Shown: positions 51,488 to 60,570 of the stretch, piece after piece
How the letters are laid out: every line of letters begins with the position of its first letter
Position numbering within the stretch: position 1 is the stretch's first letter
Source: RYN-230 sp963770545
GTDB lineage: Bacteria; Actinomycetota; Actinomycetes; Streptosporangiales; Streptosporangiaceae
NCBI GenBank assembly: GCA_963770545.1
Contig: CAVYQF010000008.1
Location: forward strand, 248,001 to 312,000
DNA: 64,000 nt
Direction: 5' to 3'
Translations under genes and position numbers: made by a program
The notes under the pieces: model-generated
What the model was told of the DNA's origin: nothing
Databases searched by the model: none
Seen by the model: the letters and a program-made list of their open reading frames with translations, nothing else

Positions 51488-52250
51488 GCTGGCCCGCTCC
51501 ACGACCGCGTCGCTGGGCCAGGACCACGAGCTCGTCCTGGTGGCCGGGACCTCGGCCGGCGCCGCCGCCTCGGTGGTCGCGGCGAACCTGGCTGCGGCGC
51601 TGAACCGGACCCATTCGGCCGTGATCCTGGTCTGCGCGGGCGGGTCGGGCACCACCGGACTGCTGGGCGTGCCCGAGTCACGCCGCCTTGACCTGCGGGC
51701 CGCGGCCGAACTGGCGGCCGGGGATCTGTCCGTGGACACGCTCGCCCTCCAGCCGGCCGGGTTCCCCGGGCTCCGGCTGGTCGTCCTGGCCGAGGAACTG
51801 CACGACCTGCACCACACGCAGGCGCGGGCCCTGGCCGAGCAGTTGCGCGACTACGCCGACTACACCGTCGTCGAAGCTCCGGCAGGCAGCGCCGGGCCGG
51901 ACAGTCTCGCCCTGGCCGAGTACTGCGGTGCCGCCCTGCTGGCCGTCGAGGTCTCCGCCACCAGGCGGGAAGACGTCGAAGAGTCCGTCCAGCGGATCAC
52001 CCGGCTGGGCGCCCCGGTGCTCGGGCTGGTCGCAGTGCCCCGGCTCCGGGTGCCCGCGCCGTCGGCCCGCGGGCCCGAGCTGCCCTCCTCCGGGTCGGTC
52101 AGGCTGCGCAAGCCCGTGACCGACCCCGCGGCGGCGGCCCCGGACACCGGCCCTTCATGGCCTGATGGGCCCAAGGCGGCAGAGGATGACGCCGCGGTGT
52201 CTGTTCATGCGCGCGCCGACCTTGCGGATGGCGTGACGGAGACGGATTGA
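51417..52250 (+). CDS. Degenerate BY-kinase-like domain (C-terminal part of the Wzz gene)
   Basis: A ParA/BY-kinase-like fold of about 200 residues and an acidic tail. The place of Walker A reads AGTSAGAAAS: the catalytic Lys and a Gly are both Ala. The A' segment reads VILVCAGG without the usual Asp residues. ATP binding and tyrosine kinase activity are therefore unlikely. It was probably once continuous with the Wzz part. The tail lacks a tyrosine cluster. The stop overlaps the next ATG (TGATG). Confidence 0.75.
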   Translation: MSAKDLDGQTLADPRSRAGQDFSELARSTTASLGQDHELVLVAGTSAGAAASVVAANLAAALNRTHSAVILVCAGGSGTTGLLGVPESRRLDLRAAAELAAGDLSVDTLALQPAGFPGLRLVVLAEELHDLHHTQARALAEQLRDYADYTVVEAPAGSAGPDSLALAEYCGAALLAVEVSATRREDVEESVQRITRLGAPVLGLVAVPRLRVPAPSARGPELPSSGSVRLRKPVTDPAAAAPDTGPSWPDGPKAAEDDAAVSVHARADLADGVTETD

Positions 52251-53384
52251 TGCCACGGGGGTGGACGAAGTCGCTACGCGGGGCCGTGCCGGTCGTCGCC
52301 GTGGCCGTGACCCTGGTCGCCGCCGGCTGCGAGGCGAGCCCGGCTGATCTCATGCAGCACGCCGCGAGCACGCAGGCGCCCGCGGCGGCAGGCAGTCGCC
52401 TCGCCGGGGCATTCGCCGCGCACGTGGATGGCGCCGCTCACCGGGCTACCCGCCAGCGGGGCCCGGGCCGCGGGCCGGGCTGCGGTGGCCGTGCCAGTGT
52501 CCGGCAGCCAGCCGCAGGGCCTCGGGTCGGCCGACGTGGTCTACGAGGAACTGACCTCACCACTGCGCTACGTCGCGGTATTCCAGTCCCGGGCCGACGG
52601 GTCCGTCGGCCCGGTCGGGCAGACGCGGCCCATGGATGGGCAGGCGCTGTCCGTCCTGCACCCGCTGACTGCCTACGACGGCGGGACCCCCTCGTTCATC
52701 CGGGTCCTGGAGGCGTCGGGCGTGGTGGACGTGGGCTACGCCAGCCATTCCTCGCTGTACGCCGCGGCCGCCCAGGGCCCGACCGTGTCCACGGGACAGG
52801 TCCAGCAGGCGGCCCGGGGTACCGCGCCGCCGCAGCTGTTCACCTACCAGGGTTCCGCGGTGGGAGATGCGCCGGGCTTCGCCAGTACCGGTGCGCGGCG
52901 CGCCGCCACCTTGCGCATCACCGCCCCGGGTCAGGCCACGCAGGTGTGGACGTTCGAGGCCCGGACCCACAGCTGGCGGCAGACGGCCGGCGGACCGGCC
53001 GAACGTGTCGCTAACGTCGTGGTGCAGGACGTTCCCTACAAGACCGTGTACCTGAGCCGCAAGTTCGGGCTCACCACGACCAGCGCCCGGGTCATCGGCT
53101 CGGGATCCGCGCTGATCGCGTCGGGAACCGGCGCCGCGGCCGGGAGCAGCGGGACGGCGGCCAGTGGTCAGCCGGCCAGTGGTCAGCGGGCCAGTGGTCA
53201 GCGGGCCAGTGGTCAGTCGGCCAGTGGCACGGCGGTCTGGGGCACCTGGTCCAAGCCCGGGCTGCACGACGTCACGGCCTTCCTGGACGCGAAAAATACC
53301 CCGATCGGCTTCCAGCCCGGGACCACGTGGGTGATCCTGGCTCCGCCGGGCACCCGGGCCGCGATCTCCGGGGGCCGGTCATGA
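52250..53384 (+). CDS. DUF3048 lipoprotein, frameshifted near 52430
   Basis: The first frame from ATG 52250 gives a lipoprotein signal peptide (VAVTLVAAGC, lipidated Cys near residue 27), then runs into nonsense near 52430. The DUF3048 domain is in another frame from about 52428: APLTGLPASGA, ADVVYEELTSPLRYVAVFQS, and later AFLDAKNTPIGFQPGTTWVIL. A two-base deletion or one-base insertion in GGCGCC would explain it. The domain carries in-frame 15-bp repeats (53160-53234). YerB-like proteins are surface lipoproteins of unknown role. Its stop overlaps the polymerase start by ATGA. Confidence 0.75.
53160..53234. repeat. 15-bp in-frame tandem repeat in DUF3048 gene
   Basis: Five units of GCCAGTGGTCAGCGG, with small changes in the first, fourth and fifth copies, encode ASGQR/P/S repeats inside the DUF3048 protein. 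Confidence 0.95.
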
Positions 53385-54796
53385 CCCAGACCGCGGTCCT
53401 GACCCGCCCAGAGGTTCCCGAGTTCCCGGAGCCGGTCCGGCCGGAGCCGGCCCGGACGAGCTGGCTGGCCCGCCACCCCGCGTGGCCGGTGACGGCCCTG
53501 CTGGCCGGATTTCCGCTCTGGTGGGCGCTGGGTTTCGGCGACTACATATGGATCCTGCTGGCCATCCCGATGGCCGCCCGGCTCTACGCCTGGAGTGCGT
53601 CCGGGAACCGCAAGATCCGGGTGCCCCCGGGCTTCGCGCTCTGGCTGCTCTTCCTGTTGGTGGCGGTAGTGGGCGTGGCCGCGCTCTCGGCCATCGCCCC
53701 CGGGACGCTGGCCAGCCCGATCTCGAACCGGGTCATCTCCTACGGCGTGCGCATCGTGGGCTACCTGGCCGTCACGGCCATGCTGCTGTTCGTCGGGAAC
53801 CTGACCGAGCGGGAACTGCCCCGCAAGCGGCTGGCCTGGCTGCTCGGGCTGGTGGGGCTGTACACCATCGCCGGCGGCCTGCTGGGCGTCTTCTTCTCCC
53901 ACCTGCACTTCACCGCACCGCTCGCCGCGATCGTCCCGAACCGCCTGCAGGCCGGCAACCAGGTCCTGCAGGCGCAGCTGCATCCGGCGTTCGCCCAGCT
54001 GCAGAGCGTGCTGGGTTCCTCCGGGCGGCCCGACGCCCCGTTCGCCTACACGAACAACTGGGGAAACTGCCTGGCCCTGCTGCTGCCCTGGCTGATCGCG
54101 CAGTGGTGGTGCCATGGAACACGCAGGCAGCGGCTGATCGCCGGCGCGGGCCTCACGATCGCGATGGTGCCCATCATCTACTCCCTGAACCGCGGGCTGT
54201 GGATCGGGCTCATCTTCGCCGTCGTCTACATTGCCGTCCGCCTGGCCGCGACGGGCCGTCTGGCCGTGCTCGGCGGGCTCATCGCGGGACTGGTCATCGT
54301 GGGTGTGCTGATCGGGGCGACCCCGCTGCAGGGCATGATCGGCGCGCGGCTCGCCAACGGGGCCAGTGATTCGCGGCGCGGGTCACTGGCGGCCACGGCC
54401 ACGCAGGACGCGGTGGCGTCCCCGCTCGTGGGCTTCGGCGACACGCGCCACCAGCAGGGCAGCGTGCAATCGGTCACAGTCGGCCGCTCGGCTAAGTGCC
54501 CGACCTGCGGCAACGGCACTATTGGCGGGAACGGGCAGTTGTGGCTGCTCTTCATCTGCAATGGCTTCCTGGGGGCCGGGCTGTACCTCGGCTTCTTCGC
54601 CTACGGAGTCGGCCGGTACTGGCGAGATAGATCGCCCTACGGGCTGGCCGGCGTGCTGGTCGTGCTCCTGATGTTCATCTTCATGTTCTCCTACACCGCG
54701 ACAGGGGCACCGCTTGGCTTCCTGATGCTCTCCTACGCCATGCTCTGGAAGAACGCCCGGGCCCGGCGCCAGCAGGCCGCAGAGGCCCAGTCATGA
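53381..54796 (+). CDS. O-antigen ligase/Wzy-like polymerase
   Basis: About eleven membrane helices and a larger outer loop (about 190-230, with QAQLHPAFAQLQSVLGSSGRP in part) followed by YTNNWGNCLALLLPW and SLNRGLWIGL, the typical O-antigen ligase/polymerase (Wzy_C) surroundings. Would polymerise or ligate lipid-linked repeat units outside the membrane. ATG at 53381 overlaps the DUF3048 stop. A second outer loop holds a CPTC motif that is unusual for the family. Confidence 0.85.
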   Translation: MTQTAVLTRPEVPEFPEPVRPEPARTSWLARHPAWPVTALLAGFPLWWALGFGDYIWILLAIPMAARLYAWSASGNRKIRVPPGFALWLLFLLVAVVGVAALSAIAPGTLASPISNRVISYGVRIVGYLAVTAMLLFVGNLTERELPRKRLAWLLGLVGLYTIAGGLLGVFFSHLHFTAPLAAIVPNRLQAGNQVLQAQLHPAFAQLQSVLGSSGRPDAPFAYTNNWGNCLALLLPWLIAQWWCHGTRRQRLIAGAGLTIAMVPIIYSLNRGLWIGLIFAVVYIAVRLAATGRLAVLGGLIAGLVIVGVLIGATPLQGMIGARLANGASDSRRGSLAATATQDAVASPLVGFGDTRHQQGSVQSVTVGRSAKCPTCGNGTIGGNGQLWLLFICNGFLGAGLYLGFFAYGVGRYWRDRSPYGLAGVLVVLLMFIFMFSYTATGAPLGFLMLSYAMLWKNARARRQQAAEAQS

Positions 54797-56496
54797 TGGC
54801 GGCCACGCCGCCTGATGCTCCGACGTTGCCCGTGAGCGGGCGGCCGGATTCCGGCCCGCCCGGGCCGCGGCTGAAGGACGTGGCCCGGGGCAGTGCCCTG
54901 AACCTCATCGGGGCCCTGGTGGCGGCGGTTACCACCCTGGTGCTCACCGTGGTGATCACCAGGGAGTACAGCAAGCCCGTCGCGGGGGCCTTCTTCACCG
55001 CGATCTCGCTGTTCCTGATCGTGGAGTCCGCCGCCGGGCTGGGCGCGTGGGTTGGGCTGGTCAACTTCATCGCCCGGTTGCGCCGCCTCGGCCATGAGGA
55101 CCGGGTGTCGGCCATTCTGCGTGCGGCCATCATCCCGGTCATAGTCGTCTCGCTGGCGTGTACGGCCGGCATGCTCCTGTTCGCTGAGCCGCTGGCGCAC
55201 CTTCTGCTCAGCGGCCACCTGGGCCAGGATGGGGCCGCTCCCGGCATGGTGGCGGACGCGCTCCGGGCACTCGCGCTCGCGCTCCCGTTTGCGGCCATGT
55301 CCGACACCCTGCTCGGTGCCGCCCGCGGGTACCGGGCCATGAAGCCCACCGTGGTCGTAGACAAGATCGGCCGGTCCACCGCCCAGCTCATCGGGGTCAC
55401 GATTGCCATAGCGGCGGGCAGCGTGGCGCTGCTGGCGCCCTTGTGGGCGCTGCCCTACGTGCCGGCCGCCGCCCTCGGCTGGTACTGGCTGCGCCGGGTC
55501 CGGCGTGACCACCGGCAGGGACCCGGGGCGGCCGGCGAGCCCGGCCCGAGCGGTGTCGGCACCAGCGGGAACACCACCACCACCGACGGAGCGGTAGTGC
55601 GGTCCGGGAACGCCGTGAGCGTCGGTGCCGGGGTGGGCAGTGCGACGTCCCGCGGATTCTGGCGGTTCACCGGGCCACGGGCGGTGGCCAACCTGGCCCA
55701 GATCACGATCCAGCGGATCGACATCGTGCTTGTCGCGATCATCCTGGGGCCGGTCGAGGCCGCGATCTACACCGCCGCGACCCGCTTCCTCGTCGCGGGC
55801 CAGTTCGCCAACTCCGCGCTCAGCCAGGCCGCCCAGCCCCGGTTCGCCGAACTGTTCGCGGTCGACGACCGGCGCGGGGCCAACGTGGTCTACCGGGCCA
55901 CCACCGCCTGGCTGGTCATGCTGACCTGGCCGCTGTACCTGCTGGCCGTGATCTACGGCCCGGAGATCCTCAGCATCTTCGGGCATTCTTACCGGGCCGG
56001 CGACACGGTCATGGTCATCCTCGGCCTGACCATGCTGGTCGCCACGGCGTGCGGCCAGGTCGACATGGTCCTGATCACGACCGGCCGGAGCAGCTGGAGC
56101 CTGGCCAACGGCCTGATGGCCGTATTCGTGAACGTCGGCCTCGACCTGCTCCTCATTCCCCGGTACGGGATCACCGGCGCGGCGATCGGATGGGCCGTCG
56201 CGATCATCATCACCAACCTCGTCCCGCTGGCCCAGCTGGCCGCCTCGAAGCGGCTGAACCCGTTCGGGCCCGGCACGTTCATCGCCATCGGCTTGTCCGT
56301 GGTGAGCTTCGCCGTGATCCCGCTGGCTGTGCGCGCCGCGTTCGGCCCGGGTGCCGTCGCCTCGCTGAGCGCGGTGGGCGCGGGATGCCTGGCCCAGGCG
56401 GCGGGGCTGTGGTGGTTCCGGGACAGCCTGAGGCTGAAGGCGCTGCCGGGGGCGTCCCGCCTGACCAAGTTGTTCGCAATCAAGGGGGTGGCCTGA
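54793..56496 (+). CDS. Wzx-like polysaccharide flippase
   Basis: About fourteen helices of the MATE/MVF oligosaccharidyl-lipid flippase superfamily. N-terminal LKDVARGSALNLIGALVAAV and later GPRAVANLAQITIQRIDIVLV and AAIYTAATRFLVAGQFANSALS resemble MurJ/Wzx-type exporters. A polar, Gly/Thr/Ser-rich cytoplasmic insert (about 245-285) separates the two halves. Coupled to the polymerase by ATGATG overlap. Flips the lipid-linked unit to the outside. Confidence 0.9.
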   Translation: MMAATPPDAPTLPVSGRPDSGPPGPRLKDVARGSALNLIGALVAAVTTLVLTVVITREYSKPVAGAFFTAISLFLIVESAAGLGAWVGLVNFIARLRRLGHEDRVSAILRAAIIPVIVVSLACTAGMLLFAEPLAHLLLSGHLGQDGAAPGMVADALRALALALPFAAMSDTLLGAARGYRAMKPTVVVDKIGRSTAQLIGVTIAIAAGSVALLAPLWALPYVPAAALGWYWLRRVRRDHRQGPGAAGEPGPSGVGTSGNTTTTDGAVVRSGNAVSVGAGVGSATSRGFWRFTGPRAVANLAQITIQRIDIVLVAIILGPVEAAIYTAATRFLVAGQFANSALSQAAQPRFAELFAVDDRRGANVVYRATTAWLVMLTWPLYLLAVIYGPEILSIFGHSYRAGDTVMVILGLTMLVATACGQVDMVLITTGRSSWSLANGLMAVFVNVGLDLLLIPRYGITGAAIGWAVAIIITNLVPLAQLAASKRLNPFGPGTFIAIGLSVVSFAVIPLAVRAAFGPGAVASLSAVGAGCLAQAAGLWWFRDSLRLKALPGASRLTKLFAIKGVA

Positions 56497-56497
56497 C

Positions 56498-56650
56498 GTG
56501 GCCAGAATACTGCTCTTCCTGATCTGGCCCGTAGGGCTGGCCGTCATCTTCGGGGTGGCGGCGCTGCTGGCCCGCCGGACCCGCGCCGCGCCCGCCGGAC
56601 CGAGGCTTGGCCGGCTGCCGTGGCTGGGACTACCGCCCGGCCGTCGATGA
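56498..56650 (+). CDS. Small membrane protein (50 residues)
   Basis: A GTG at 56498, one base after the flippase stop and preceded by GGGGGTGG, opens a 50-codon frame: one helix (ILLFLIWPVGLAVIFGVAALL) followed by an Arg/Pro-rich cytoplasmic end. Its stop TGA overlaps an ATGATG that could be the true start of the PAP2 gene. Position, ribosome site and hydrophobicity all favour a real gene. Function unknown; it may assist the flippase or PAP2 protein. Confidence 0.6.
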   Translation: MARILLFLIWPVGLAVIFGVAALLARRTRAAPAGPRLGRLPWLGLPPGRR

Positions 56651-57440
56651 TGCGGGCGGGAGCTCGACGATACGGGGGGCCGTTCGGCAAGCCCTGATCT
56701 TCCTCGGGGTCATCGTGGTCGGCGGCGCGTTGATCTTCGGGATCATGGCCCTGCTCGGGCAGCTTGTCCTGCACGGGGGCCCGTCCATCGACAAGCCCAT
56801 CTACCACTGGGTGGCCGGGCACCGGATCCACCCGTGGAAGGGCCTGATGACCAGCCTGACCAAGACGGGCAACGCCTGGTCAACCCGGATGGCCGTGGTG
56901 GCGGCGGCCGTGTGCCTCGCGGTCACCTGGCGGCGGTACAAGTGGCTGCCGGCGTTCGCGTTCGTCACGCTGTCCGTGCTGCAGCGCTACCTGACGCATG
57001 GCATTCACGTAGCCGCCCACCGGGTGGGGCCGCCTGATTTCCCGCATGGCGTCTTCCCCTCCGGCGGTTCCGAGCGCACCGTGGTGTTCTTCGGGCTGAT
57101 CGCCTACTTCCTGTGGCGTGAGTTCAGCGGCCGCCGGGTGACCGCGATCTGGGCCGGGGCCGCGGTAGCCGCGCTGGCCTTCAACGAGGGCTACAGCCGC
57201 GTCTACCTCGGCATGCACTGGACCACCGACGTGCTGAGTGGCTGGTTCTACGGGATCTTGCTGCTGGCCCTGTTCATCCTGGCCACCCGGCTGATCATGG
57301 GCCCGGCGCGGACCCCCGAGGAGGTCGCCGCGGGCGACCCGGCGACCGCGTACCCCGCGGCGTCGAGCGGGTCGCCGGCCGGGGCCACGAATGGGGCGCC
57401 GAACGGGGCACAGCCCGGTGCGGCCCGGGTGAGCCAGTGA
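56607..57440 (+). CDS. PAP2 family phosphatase-like membrane protein
   Basis: Six helices and PAP2 motifs, probably acting on a polyprenyl (pyro)phosphate left by polymerisation. The third motif SRVYLGMHWTTD is intact. The second is FPSGGSER where the usual form is PSGH, so the proton-donor His is lacking, though a similar variant may be normal in an actinobacterial subgroup. The only in-frame start is a TTG at 56607; an ATGATG at 56647 would join the frame if the G6 run at 56674-56679 had one more G. Followed by GT2 with GTGA overlap. Confidence 0.8.
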   Translation: MAGCRGWDYRPAVDDAGGSSTIRGAVRQALIFLGVIVVGGALIFGIMALLGQLVLHGGPSIDKPIYHWVAGHRIHPWKGLMTSLTKTGNAWSTRMAVVAAAVCLAVTWRRYKWLPAFAFVTLSVLQRYLTHGIHVAAHRVGPPDFPHGVFPSGGSERTVVFFGLIAYFLWREFSGRRVTAIWAGAAVAALAFNEGYSRVYLGMHWTTDVLSGWFYGILLLALFILATRLIMGPARTPEEVAAGDPATAYPAASSGSPAGATNGAPNGAQPGAARVSQ

Positions 57441-58372
57441 GCAGCGACCCGGGGCGGTGGCCGCTGGTGTCGGTGATCGTGCCGACCCGCGGCCGGCCGG
57501 ACCTGGTGCGCGCGACGATCTCCTCGATCGTCGGCCAGGCCTACCCCGGCCGGATCGAGTGCCTGGTGGTTGCTGACCAGGAGCCACCCGACCCGGCCCT
57601 GGCCAGCCTGGGCACCGGGGAGCATCAGGTCCGGGTGATCGCCAATCACCGCACGCCCGGTCTCGCCGGTGCGCGCAACTCCGGGCTCGCCGAGTCCACG
57701 GGGGAGTTCATCGCCACCTGCGACGACGACGACGTGTGGCACCCGGTCAAGCTCCAGGCCCAGATCGGGCGGCTGCTCGACCAGCCTGACCTGCTCGTGG
57801 TGGGCTCGGGCATCCGGCTCATGCTGCCCGACGGCCGGATCATCACCTGGCCGGCCCGCGCCGAGCGGATCAGCCAGCGGCTGCTGCTGCGCAACCGGGT
57901 CAAGGAACTGCATTCCTCGACGCTGGCCATGCGCCGGGACGTGTTCGCCAAAGCGGGCCTGTACGACGAGCAGATCCCGAACGGCTACGCCGAGGACTAC
58001 GACTGGATTCTCCGGGTCGCCCGGGTCGGCCGGATCGGGGCGGTGCGCAGCCCGCTCGCCGATATCCGGAAAGACGGCGGTTCCTGGTGGCCGGGCCACG
58101 CCGCCGTGACCGTCGCAGGCCTCGAATACCTGCTGGACAAGCATCCGGAGATCGCGGCGTCGCCGCGCGGGCACGCCCGCCTGCTCGGGCAGATCGCGTT
58201 CTCGCGATCGCTGCTCGGCCAGCGCGGGCGGGCGCTGCGGTACGCCGCCGCCGCCCTCGCCAGATGGCCTGCGTCGCCGCACGGTTACCTGGCGCTGGCC
58301 CATATCGCGACCGGGGTGGACCGCAGGCATGTGCTGCGGGCGGCCCGCCTGGCCGGCCGGGGGCTGGCCTAG
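57437..58372 (+). CDS. Glycosyltransferase family 2
   Basis: The GT-A fold opens with VSVIVPTRGRPDLVRATISSI; the nucleotide-sugar and metal motif lies in FIATCDDDDVWHP. The region EDYDWILRVAR matches the base-containing ED motif of the family. C-terminal residues 230-311 are helical. It is cytoplasmic and adds a sugar to the lipid-linked unit. It is the only clear GT2 in the locus, so either the unit is small or other transferases lie outside the window. Confidence 0.93.
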   Translation: MSSDPGRWPLVSVIVPTRGRPDLVRATISSIVGQAYPGRIECLVVADQEPPDPALASLGTGEHQVRVIANHRTPGLAGARNSGLAESTGEFIATCDDDDVWHPVKLQAQIGRLLDQPDLLVVGSGIRLMLPDGRIITWPARAERISQRLLLRNRVKELHSSTLAMRRDVFAKAGLYDEQIPNGYAEDYDWILRVARVGRIGAVRSPLADIRKDGGSWWPGHAAVTVAGLEYLLDKHPEIAASPRGHARLLGQIAFSRSLLGQRGRALRYAAAALARWPASPHGYLALAHIATGVDRRHVLRAARLAGRGLA

Positions 58373-58410
58373 ATCGTGGCCAGAGAGAAAGAAAACGAGG
58401 TGGGGAAATC

Positions 58411-59280
58411 ATGACGTCCGTGCGCAAGGCAGCACCCGAACCGGTCAGGAAGGCCGGCCGACGTGCGTACCTGCAGGTGGGCACGGCGACGGCGCCGCTG
58501 CGGCTGCAGCCTGGCTTCATCATGATCGGTGCCCAGCGATGCGGCACCACGTCGCTGTTCCGGGCGCTGATGGCACATCCGCAGGTGGTGCGGCCTGCAT
58601 TCCACAAGGGAATCAACTTCTTCGACCTGAACTATTACCGGGGCCTGACCTGGTACCGGGGTCATTTCCCGGTGGCCCGGGTGGCCCAGGCCGCGACGGC
58701 CCGCCACGGCGGCCCGATGACGTTCGAGGCCAGCGGGTACTACATGTACCACCCGTTCGCGATGGAGCGGCTGGCCCGCGATCTGCCCCGGGTCAAGCTC
58801 GTGGTGATGCTGCGCGATCCCGTGGAGCGGGCCTTCTCGGCCTACAAGCACGAGTACGCCCGGGGCTATGAGTGGGAGAGCTTCGAGCAGGCGCTGGAAC
58901 TGGAGGACGACCGGCTGATCGGGGAGATCGACCGGATGCGCGCCGATCCCGCCTACGAGAGCTTCACGCACCGCCACCATTCCTATACCCGCCGCGGCCA
59001 CTACGCGGATCAGCTCGAGCGGATCTTCGGGCTGTTCCCCCGGGAGCAGGTCCACGTCATGGACAGTGAGGCGTTCTTCGAACGGCCTGCGCAGGAGTAC
59101 GAGCAACTGACCGGCTTCCTCGGCCTGCGGCCCTTCCAGCCGGCCAGCTTCGGGCAGCACAATGCCCGCCCCGGCACCCCCATGGCCCCCGGTATGCAGC
59201 GCAGGCTGGAGGACCACTTCGCCTCCCATAACAAGCGGCTGGCCGAGCTGCTGGACTGGTCACAGCCATGGCCACGGTAA
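58411..59280 (+). CDS. Sulfotransferase (PAPS-dependent), first copy
   Basis: The 289-residue protein has the 5'-phosphosulfate loop IGAQRCGTTSLFRAL and the 3'-phosphate motif VVMLRDPVERAFSAYKHE, the two PAPS-binding signatures. FEASGYYMYHP and the SYTRRGHYADQLERIFGLFP segment are typical of sugar and heparan-type sulfotransferases. ATG start with GAGGTGGGG upstream. It should sulfate a sugar of the polysaccharide or a lipid. Overlaps the kinase-like gene by 13 bases. Confidence 0.92.
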   Translation: MTSVRKAAPEPVRKAGRRAYLQVGTATAPLRLQPGFIMIGAQRCGTTSLFRALMAHPQVVRPAFHKGINFFDLNYYRGLTWYRGHFPVARVAQAATARHGGPMTFEASGYYMYHPFAMERLARDLPRVKLVVMLRDPVERAFSAYKHEYARGYEWESFEQALELEDDRLIGEIDRMRADPAYESFTHRHHSYTRRGHYADQLERIFGLFPREQVHVMDSEAFFERPAQEYEQLTGFLGLRPFQPASFGQHNARPGTPMAPGMQRRLEDHFASHNKRLAELLDWSQPWPR

Positions 59281-60539
59281 CGGAATCAGCCGGGGCGGCC
59301 ACCGACCGCAGCGGCTACCTGCGGGACACCCTGGCTATCCTGTGGCCCGAGCCGGCCCGCATCGAGCGCCGTGGGCGGGGGGCCCCGGGGACGGGCGCCC
59401 GGCCCGGCCGGACCGCGGGCGACGCCACCCCGACCGAGTTCCTCCTGGTCCCCAACGAGACCCGGCCGGTCCTGCTGGTACCCCGCAGGCCGCGCCGGGC
59501 GACGGCGGCCGCGCTGCGTCATTACAAGGCGTCGGCCGTCGGGGGCCGGCGGCTCGCCTTCCGCGGTCTGGCCGCAGCGGCGCAGCTCGGCCTGGGCGAC
59601 GTCCTGCCGCACCGGATCACGGTCGGGCCGACGGGGGACGGGCCTGACGCAGACGTGGCTGCTTACCTGCGTAAGGTCCTGGACCGGGACCTGGTCGTGA
59701 GCCTGCGGGTCGGCCCGCCCCGGGCTAATCGCAAGCCAGTGCTGGAGTTGCTCAGCCCCAGCGGTGAGATGCTCGGGTTCGCGAAGGTGGGCATCACCGG
59801 CCTGACCCGGGAGCTGGTCCGGACCGAGGCGGCCGCCCTGGACGTGCTCGCGTCGGCCGGACTGACCCGCCTGCAGGTGCCCCGGCTGCAGCACCACGGC
59901 CAGTGGAGGGAACACGAGGTCCTGGTCCAGGCGCCGCTGGTCGGCTCTGGCCGGGCCGTGAGCCGGGCCATGCTGACCTCCGCCATGATCGAGCTGGCCA
60001 CGCTGCAGGGAGTCACCACGCAGGTGGTCGGCCGGAGCAGCTACTGGCGCACGCTGCGCTCACGGCTGGAGGCGTGCGTGGATCGCGAGCCGGCCGCGGC
60101 GCTGCAGCGGGTCATGGACGATCTGCAGGCCACAGCCGACGTGACGAGTGTGGGCTTTGGCTCGTGGCACGGCGATTGGACGCCGTGGAACATGGCCGCC
60201 TCCGGCGACCAGGTGCTCGTCTGGGACTGGGAACGGTTCGAGAGCGGCGTGCCCCTCGGTTACGACGCCCTGCACTATCAGCTGCAGGCAGCGGCAGAGC
60301 GGAATGGTGCCGGAGGAGCACAGTCGGCCACCGAGGCGGCCCTGTTCACCGCCCCGATGACCCTCGGGCCGCTGGGGGTCAGACCGGGATTCGCGGTCTT
60401 CGTCGCGGCCCTGTACCTGATCGAGATCGCCACGCGGTACATCAGCGACGGGGCGGCGGAGGCCGGAGCCAGGCTGGGTGACGTGAGCACCTGGCTACTG
60501 CCCCCACTGACCCGCTACGCCGAGCGGACGCGCGGCTAG
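59268..60539 (+). CDS. Aminoglycoside phosphotransferase-like kinase
   Basis: The 423-residue protein has a C-terminal APH/choline-kinase-like catalytic lobe: HGDWTPWN (catalytic Asp and Asn) and VWDWERF (metal Asp). The N-terminal 130 residues hold no familiar fold. It may phosphorylate a sugar or a sugar amine in the polymer. It overlaps the sulfotransferase gene and ends the plus-strand operon. Whether the kinase acts on antibiotics is not implied. Confidence 0.85.
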   Translation: MATVTESAGAATDRSGYLRDTLAILWPEPARIERRGRGAPGTGARPGRTAGDATPTEFLLVPNETRPVLLVPRRPRRATAAALRHYKASAVGGRRLAFRGLAAAAQLGLGDVLPHRITVGPTGDGPDADVAAYLRKVLDRDLVVSLRVGPPRANRKPVLELLSPSGEMLGFAKVGITGLTRELVRTEAAALDVLASAGLTRLQVPRLQHHGQWREHEVLVQAPLVGSGRAVSRAMLTSAMIELATLQGVTTQVVGRSSYWRTLRSRLEACVDREPAAALQRVMDDLQATADVTSVGFGSWHGDWTPWNMAASGDQVLVWDWERFESGVPLGYDALHYQLQAAAERNGAGGAQSATEAALFTAPMTLGPLGVRPGFAVFVAALYLIEIATRYISDGAAEAGARLGDVSTWLLPPLTRYAERTRG

Positions 60540-60570
60540 GTGAGCCTCCCGCCGCTTCGTCAGTTCCGGT

